DNA of 64,000 nucleotides. Source: Sphingomonas guangdongensis. GTDB taxonomy: Bacteria; Pseudomonadota; Alphaproteobacteria; Sphingomonadales; Sphingomonadaceae. The translations under genes were made by a program, and so were the position numbers. This document shows, one piece after another, positions 59,244-64,000 of this stretch. The notes beneath the pieces were generated by a model that did not search any database, had not been told where the DNA came from, and saw only the letters and a list, made by a program, of their open reading frames with translations. The DNA lies in assembly GCF_900199185.1 (NCBI RefSeq), contig NZ_OBMI01000001.1:1-64000 (forward strand). Reading direction: 5' to 3'. Positions within the stretch are counted from its first letter, which is position 1, and every line of letters begins with the position of its first letter.

Positions 59244-59657
59244 ATGCTTCAGCGTTCGACCCGGTCGACCTTCAAAACTCCGCCGCCCGCACCGGCGCGC
59301 CGGCCGCTGATCAAGCGCGGCGCGGTGACGGTGACGCTGCAGCCCTGCGCCGTCCACTGGAACGGGGTGCCGGTCGGCCTTTCCCCGATCGAGGCGATGC
59401 TGCTGTGCGCACTTGTCCGCCGCAGTCGGCTGCGCTGGGACGAAATCGATGCGCTGCTGATCGAGCACAGCTGCTGCCCGGAGAGCCGCGATGTGCTGAT
59501 CCACCGCATCCGCCGCAAGTTCGCCGCGGTCGGCGCCGCCGATCCGATCGAGACGCTGCGCGGTCGCGGCGCGCGGTTCCGCACGGAGGCGGACCATCAG
59601 GGCTGTGCCGCCTTCTGGATCGGCGGCTCGGCGGACGCGAGCACGCTCAACGCCTGA
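59244..59657 (+). CDS. Stand-alone OmpR-type winged-helix protein
   Basis: The 137-residue protein has a basic Pro-rich N-terminus (residues 1-25). A Trans_reg_C winged helix follows (GVPVGLSPIEAMLLCALVRRSRLRWDEIDALL, SRDVLIHRIRRKFAAVGAADPIETLRGRGARFR). No receiver domain is present. The C-terminal tail QGCAAFWIGGSADASTLNA is unusual. It lies between the LytS kinase and the TonB receptor at 59754, 96 bases upstream of the latter, and may control it. Ligand and targets are unknown. Confidence 0.75.
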   Translation: MLQRSTRSTFKTPPPAPARRPLIKRGAVTVTLQPCAVHWNGVPVGLSPIEAMLLCALVRRSRLRWDEIDALLIEHSCCPESRDVLIHRIRRKFAAVGAADPIETLRGRGARFRTEADHQGCAAFWIGGSADASTLNA

Positions 59658-59753
59658 CATCGGCGGTTCAGCCGCCGCTTGCCAGACTCTTGCGACAAAT
59701 AGCCGGTAGCGGCGTTCGCACGCCTGTTTGCCCGACCAAAGGATCTGCCTGTT

Positions 59754-62558
59754 ATGCGTATCGGCCTGTGGCTGCTCGCCTCGACCGCCCTGCCGCTCAT
59801 GCCCGCCGCGCGCGCGCAGGATGCGGTGCCCGCCCAGCCCGTGCCGGCCGAGACCGAGGAGGCGGCCGCAGGTGCCATCGCCGAGGGCGAAGGCGACGAG
59901 GGAGAGGTGATCGAGGTGGTGGGGCAGCGCGAGCGCGGCTCCGTGCCCGGCGACGTGCAGCCCGAGCAGGTGCTGCGCCCGGCCGATATCCGATCCTACG
60001 GCGTCAGCTCGATCGCCGAGCTCTTGACCGAATTGGCACCCCAGACCGGCGGCGGGCGCGGGCGCGAGGGCGGGCAGCCGGTGGTGCTGCTGAACGGCCG
60101 TCGCATTTCCGGCTTTCGCGAGATCCGCGACCTGCCGACCGAAGCGATCGAGCGGACGGAAATCCTGCCGCCGGAGGCCGCGCAGCAGCTCGGCTACCGC
60201 GCCGACCAGCGGGTGGTGAACATCGTGCTGCGCCGCCGCTTCAACGCGATCACCGCCGAGCTGTCGGGCGGCGGGGCGACCGACGGTGACCGCTACACCG
60301 GCCAGGCCGAAGCCAATCTGGTCCGCATTGCGCGCGATCGGCGGCTGAGCGTCAACCTGGAGTACCAGGGCCAGACGCCGGTGTACGAGGATGACCGCGA
60401 CCTGCTGCCGACCCAGCCGACCCGACCGTTCGCGATCGGGGGGAACGTCACGCCGTTCGGTACCGCGGGCGAGATCGATCCGGCGCTGAGCGCGCTTGCC
60501 GCGCGGCCGCTCGCCGTCGCCGGGGTGCCGGAGGCGGTGACCGGGCGGCCGTCGCTTGCCGGCTTCCTGGGGCCGGTGAACGCGAGCGACTTCGGCGCGT
60601 ACCGGACGCTCTCTCCCGCCAGCCGGACGCTGTCTACCAACGCAACCTACAGCCAGCCGATCCTCGGCGGCGTGATTGCTTCGCTCAACGTGAGCTTCGA
60701 ATCGACCGCGAGCGCGTCCGAGCTCGGGCTCGCCAGCGCCGCGCTGACGGTGCCGGCCGGCAACCCCTTCTCGCCCTTCACGACCCCCGTCGTGCTCAAC
60801 CGCTACCTGGTGGAGGCGGGTGCGCGCGGGCGCTCGGTCGACGGGAACGTCGCGCATGTCGGAGTGAACTTCAACGGCGACTGGGGCGAGTGGCGCTGGT
60901 CAATCATCGGCAACTACGACCGGACCTGGACCCGGACGCTGACCGACCAGACCCTGGAGCTAACCGGGCTGGCCGGCGCGATCACCGCGGGAGACCCGTC
61001 GGTGAACCCGTTCGCGAGCTTCGGCCCCGGGCTTCTCGGCGAGTTCCGCCGCGACTATGCACGCTCGGTGAGCGACGTCGCGAACTTCTCCACCAACGTG
61101 AACGGCCCGCTGTTCCGCCTGCCCGCGGGCCGCGTCAACGCGAGCGTCCGGACCGGGTTCGAGGTGAACAGCATTACCTCGCGCACCGTTCGCAGCGGGG
61201 TGATGACGCCCGGCGACACCGACCGCCGGATCGGCAGCGGCCAGGTGCGGATCGACGTGCCGCTGACCAGCCGCCGCGCCGACGTGCTGCCGTGGCTCGG
61301 CAATCTTTCGGTGAACGGCGCTTATGCGATCGACCGGACGTCCGACTACGGCGCGCAGGAAACGAAGACGTACGGCCTCAACTGGTCGCCGATAACGCAG
61401 GTGACGTTCCTGGCGACGCGGACAACAGAGGAGGATGCGCCGACCGCCGCGCAGCTCAACAACCCGCAAGTGATCACGCCCGACGCCCGCATCTTCGACT
61501 TCGTGACCGGCCAGAGCGTGGATGCGACGCTGGTGGAGGGCGGCAACCCGGCGCTGCTGGCGAGCGACCGCAAGGTGACCTCGCTCACGCTCAACCTCCA
61601 GCCATTCCGCGATACGCCCTTCAACGCGACGGTCGAGTACACCGCGACCCGGATCGACAATCCGGTGTCATTCCTTCCCGCGCCGACCGCCGCGTTGCAG
61701 CTGGCCTTCCCCGAGCGGTTCCAGCGCGACACCAGCGGGCGACTGATCCGGTTCGACAATCGACCGGTCAATTTTGCGCGCAGCGAGCAGCGCCAGCTGC
61801 GTACCGGCTTCAACTTCTCCAAGCAGATCGGCGCCGCCCCTACCCCCTCGCCGGCGGTGATCGCCGAGTTCCGGGCGAGGGCCGAGGCGCGGCGGCGCGA
61901 GCGGGACGGTGCCGCCCCGGCCCCGGGTGACAGCAGCGCGACGCCGACGGTGGTTCGGCCGGACGGCGCGCCGCGTGGCGAAGGCGGACGGTTCGGTGGG
62001 CGCGGCGGCTTCGGCGGCGGAGGCGGGCGCGGCGGGTTCGGCGGAGGGCGCGGCGGCGGCGGCTTCGGCGCGGCGCGGCTGCAGGTGTCGGTGTTCCATA
62101 CCTGGCGGCTGGAGGACACGGTGCTGATCCGCGCGGGCCTGCCCGAGCTCGACCTGCTGAACGGCGACGCAACCGACGCGCGCGGCGGCCGGCCGGAACA
62201 CCAGATCGAGTTCAACGCCGGCGTGACCAAGGGCGGCTACGGCCTGCGCGTCTCGGGCAACTACCAGGTCGGTACGAGCGTGCAGGGCGGGACGACCGCC
62301 GCGCCGACCACGCTCAACTTCTCCCCGCTGACAACGGTGACGCTGCGCAGTTTCGTCGACTTCAACCCGCTGATGAAGGTGACGCGCGACCACCCGTGGC
62401 TGCGCGGCACGCGGGTGACGCTGGCGGTGCGCAACCTGTTCAACGATCGGCTGGAGGTGCGTGACCCGACCGGCGCGACCCCGCTCAACTACCAGCCCGA
62501 CCTGCTCGATCCGATCGGTCGGACGGTGACGCTCAGCATCCGGAAGCTGCTGTTCTGA
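59754..62558 (+). CDS. TonB-dependent receptor with glycine-rich insert
   Basis: The 934-residue protein has a signal peptide (ending PAARAQ) and an acidic linker. The TonB-box-like VIEVVGQ comes next, then the plug (SSIAELLTELAPQ, PVVLLNGRRISGFREIRDLPTEAIERTEIL) and a beta-barrel ending VTLSIRKLLF. Near residues 742-774 lies a Gly/Arg/Phe-rich low-complexity insert, in units such as GGRGGFGGGGG, inside a barrel loop. The GDGAAPAPGDSSATPTV linker lies just before it. Substrate unknown. The last 26 bases overlap the convergent symporter gene. Confidence 0.88.
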   Translation: MRIGLWLLASTALPLMPAARAQDAVPAQPVPAETEEAAAGAIAEGEGDEGEVIEVVGQRERGSVPGDVQPEQVLRPADIRSYGVSSIAELLTELAPQTGGGRGREGGQPVVLLNGRRISGFREIRDLPTEAIERTEILPPEAAQQLGYRADQRVVNIVLRRRFNAITAELSGGGATDGDRYTGQAEANLVRIARDRRLSVNLEYQGQTPVYEDDRDLLPTQPTRPFAIGGNVTPFGTAGEIDPALSALAARPLAVAGVPEAVTGRPSLAGFLGPVNASDFGAYRTLSPASRTLSTNATYSQPILGGVIASLNVSFESTASASELGLASAALTVPAGNPFSPFTTPVVLNRYLVEAGARGRSVDGNVAHVGVNFNGDWGEWRWSIIGNYDRTWTRTLTDQTLELTGLAGAITAGDPSVNPFASFGPGLLGEFRRDYARSVSDVANFSTNVNGPLFRLPAGRVNASVRTGFEVNSITSRTVRSGVMTPGDTDRRIGSGQVRIDVPLTSRRADVLPWLGNLSVNGAYAIDRTSDYGAQETKTYGLNWSPITQVTFLATRTTEEDAPTAAQLNNPQVITPDARIFDFVTGQSVDATLVEGGNPALLASDRKVTSLTLNLQPFRDTPFNATVEYTATRIDNPVSFLPAPTAALQLAFPERFQRDTSGRLIRFDNRPVNFARSEQRQLRTGFNFSKQIGAAPTPSPAVIAEFRARAEARRRERDGAAPAPGDSSATPTVVRPDGAPRGEGGRFGGRGGFGGGGGRGGFGGGRGGGGFGAARLQVSVFHTWRLEDTVLIRAGLPELDLLNGDATDARGGRPEHQIEFNAGVTKGGYGLRVSGNYQVGTSVQGGTTAAPTTLNFSPLTTVTLRSFVDFNPLMKVTRDHPWLRGTRVTLAVRNLFNDRLEVRDPTGATPLNYQPDLLDPIGRTVTLSIRKLLF

Positions 62559-64000
62559 CGCGCCCGCTCGGCGCAGCGCAGACCAGCGCGGCGACGAGCG
62601 TGCCAAGACAGAGCTGAAACGGAAAGGCAAGGCCGGGGGCGAGCACGGGACCGAAGGTGAAGGGTTGCAGCGCGAGCACCACGCCGAAGCCGGCAAGCAG
62701 CCCGGCGATCACCGAAGCGGTCGTGCCCCGCGTCGTGAACACCGCGACGAAGTAGACGCCGAGCAGCCCGGCATAAGCGAAGACCATCACCTGGAGCGCG
62801 AATTCGAGCAGCGGCATGTCGGTGTAGCGCTGCCAGTAGAAGGACAGCACCGCCATTGCGAACATCAGCACGCCGACGACCGCCATGCCCCAGCGGCCGG
62901 CGATGACGAAGTGTCGCTCCGGCGCGGCGCCGTGCCGCTCCCGCCAGGGCCGGTAGAAGTCGGTAATCAGCACCGAGGACATGGCATTGAGCGCCGAGTT
63001 GGTTGTCGCGACCGCCGCTGCGGTGACTCCGATCGTCACCAGTCCGCGCAGGCCCGGCGGCACCTCCGTCAGGATGTAGTGGACGAAGATCGACACCTTC
63101 TCGCCCGCGAAGCTCGCGCGCGCGTCGTTCGCCACGCCCATCACGTCGGGGCGCTGGTAGAAGACGTAGAGCAGCGCGCCGATGCCCATGAACAGCGCGA
63201 TCAGCGGGACGCTCGCGACCTGCGACAGGATCAGCCCGCGCGCGCCGGTCTTCGCGTCGGGCGAGGCAAGCAGCCGTTGCGTCGTGTCCTGGTCCAGCCC
63301 GGCGTTGCCGACATTCAGCAGGAACAGTCCGGTGCACACCGCCAGGATCGAGAAGCTGTTGGTGAGGTCGGCGGACAGGTCGAACAGGCGCAGCTTGCTG
63401 GGGCCCGTCGGCGGCGCGGTGAGCGCCCGCCACAGCGCTGCGTTGTCGGCCGGGATCTGCCAGCGCAGATAGACCAGTACCGCGACCGCCGCGCCGACGT
63501 AGATCACGAACTGGATGAGGTCGTTCCACAGCACCGCGCGCAGGCCGCCGATGAAGGTGAAGAGGAACCCGGCCAGCATCACGAAGCCGGCGGCGACGAT
63601 GATGCCGCTCGCATCGACGCTTTCGAACATGACCATCGCGATCGCGATCGCCGCGAGGTAGACGCGCGCGCCGCCCGCAAGCACGCGGCCGATCAGGAAC
63701 ATGCCGCCCGCCCAGCGCATCGCGCGCGCGTCGTAGCGGCGGGCGAGCAGCTCGTAGACGGTGGTCGCCTGCACCGCGTAGAAGCGCGGGATCAGCACGC
63801 GCGCGACGAACACCGCCGCCGCAATCGCGCTCGCGACGCCGCCCAGATAGGTGAAGTCGAGCCGGTAGGAATAGTCCGGCCCGCCGAGAAAGGTCGCAGC
63901 CGACTGCGTCGCCGAGAGCACCGAGACCGCTGCGAGCCAGGCCGGCACGCTGCGCCCAGCAAGGAAATAGTCGTGGGCGTCGCGCGATCCCGCGCGCGAG
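62533..64000 (-). CDS. Sodium:solute symporter (SSS family), N-terminus beyond the right edge
   Basis: The visible 488 residues begin SRAGSRDAHDYFLAGRSVPAWLAAVSVLSATQSAATFLGG, typical of the SSS N-terminal region after the first helix. They include WNDLIQFVIYVGAA, GLDQDTTQRLLASPDAKTGARG, ATTNSALNAMSSVLITDFYRPW and ten or more membrane helices. The family takes up sugars, amino acids or organic acids with sodium. The true start lies to the right; the GTG at 63948 is internal. The stop codon lies inside the C-terminal coding region of the convergent TonB receptor. Confidence 0.9.
   Translation of the reverse strand, partial: SRAGSRDAHDYFLAGRSVPAWLAAVSVLSATQSAATFLGGPDYSYRLDFTYLGGVASAIAAAVFVARVLIPRFYAVQATTVYELLARRYDARAMRWAGGMFLIGRVLAGGARVYLAAIAIAMVMFESVDASGIIVAAGFVMLAGFLFTFIGGLRAVLWNDLIQFVIYVGAAVAVLVYLRWQIPADNAALWRALTAPPTGPSKLRLFDLSADLTNSFSILAVCTGLFLLNVGNAGLDQDTTQRLLASPDAKTGARGLILSQVASVPLIALFMGIGALLYVFYQRPDVMGVANDARASFAGEKVSIFVHYILTEVPPGLRGLVTIGVTAAAVATTNSALNAMSSVLITDFYRPWRERHGAAPERHFVIAGRWGMAVVGVLMFAMAVLSFYWQRYTDMPLLEFALQVMVFAYAGLLGVYFVAVFTTRGTTASVIAGLLAGFGVVLALQPFTFGPVLAPGLAFPFQLCLGTLVAALVCAAPSGRVRTAASGC

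Noticed and set aside
58944..60857. 637-codon minus-strand frame opposite the winged-helix and TonB genes
   Set aside because: Antisense shadow with no recognisable domain; spans three promoters.
1..64000. CRISPR array, insertion sequence, prophage or integron
   Set aside because: No regularly spaced direct repeats, transposase, integrase or phage genes were found in the window.

Overview
This window is high-GC, densely packed chromosomal DNA of an alphaproteobacterium, most probably a Sphingomonas-like member of the Sphingomonadales. The evidence is the neighbourhood proC-ybjN-ubiK, the ilvE/MarR divergent pair, glyQ-glyS-ppdK, yajC-secD-secF, ispH-thrB-rnhA, a cpa/tad pilus locus and large TonB-dependent receptors with the typical sphingomonad plug and DIVVTG-type box. 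No insertion sequence, prophage or CRISPR array was seen.

Layout. 1-1907: a membrane-protein gene cut by the left edge, then a divergent HxlR regulator and PRISE-type reductase. 1974-13517: an accessory catabolic locus with an MFS transporter, a fused 3-dehydroshikimate dehydratase (QuiC type), a paraoxonase-like beta-propeller, two exported esterases, a TetR regulator, a TonB receptor and an NAD-type shikimate/quinate dehydrogenase. The three promoter regions share one palindromic operator, so this reads as a single regulon. It would take a shikimate or quinate ester or lactone from outside the cell to protocatechuate. 13676-32420: housekeeping genes (tRNA-Gln, ilvE, proC, tlyA, bamD, manA-like, ppdK, glyS/glyQ, rplY, pth), mixed with small stress or envelope genes.

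32606-39681: a lipoprotein, a serine hydrolase, ychF, a histidine-rich putative metal-handling envelope protein, a 0.9-kb stretch with no convincing gene but a minus-strand terminator, a second glycine-zipper protein and a GT4 glycosyltransferase. 39889-47274: Mth938-like, secF, secD, yajC, tRNA-Pro with a small low-GC segment beside it, ispH, thrB, rnhA. 47271-49300: a DauA-like FAD enzyme and a lysophospholipase-like hydrolase. 49353-56806: a Tad/Flp pilus locus (cpaA, B, C, D, E, tadB, tadC) that lacks the CpaF/TadA ATPase. 56862-64000: a small membrane/coiled-coil protein, a LytS/LytTR two-component pair, an orphan winged-helix protein, a second TonB receptor with a glycine-rich insert, and a sodium:solute symporter cut by the right edge.

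The most interesting signals are the three-copy operator tying together the putative shikimate/quinate-ester regulon, the pair of glycine-zipper genes sharing an EcfG-like promoter, the cpaF-less Tad locus, the His-rich gene and the unexplained 37.2-38.1 kb gap. All functional statements rest on reading motifs and context by eye; no database search was run.
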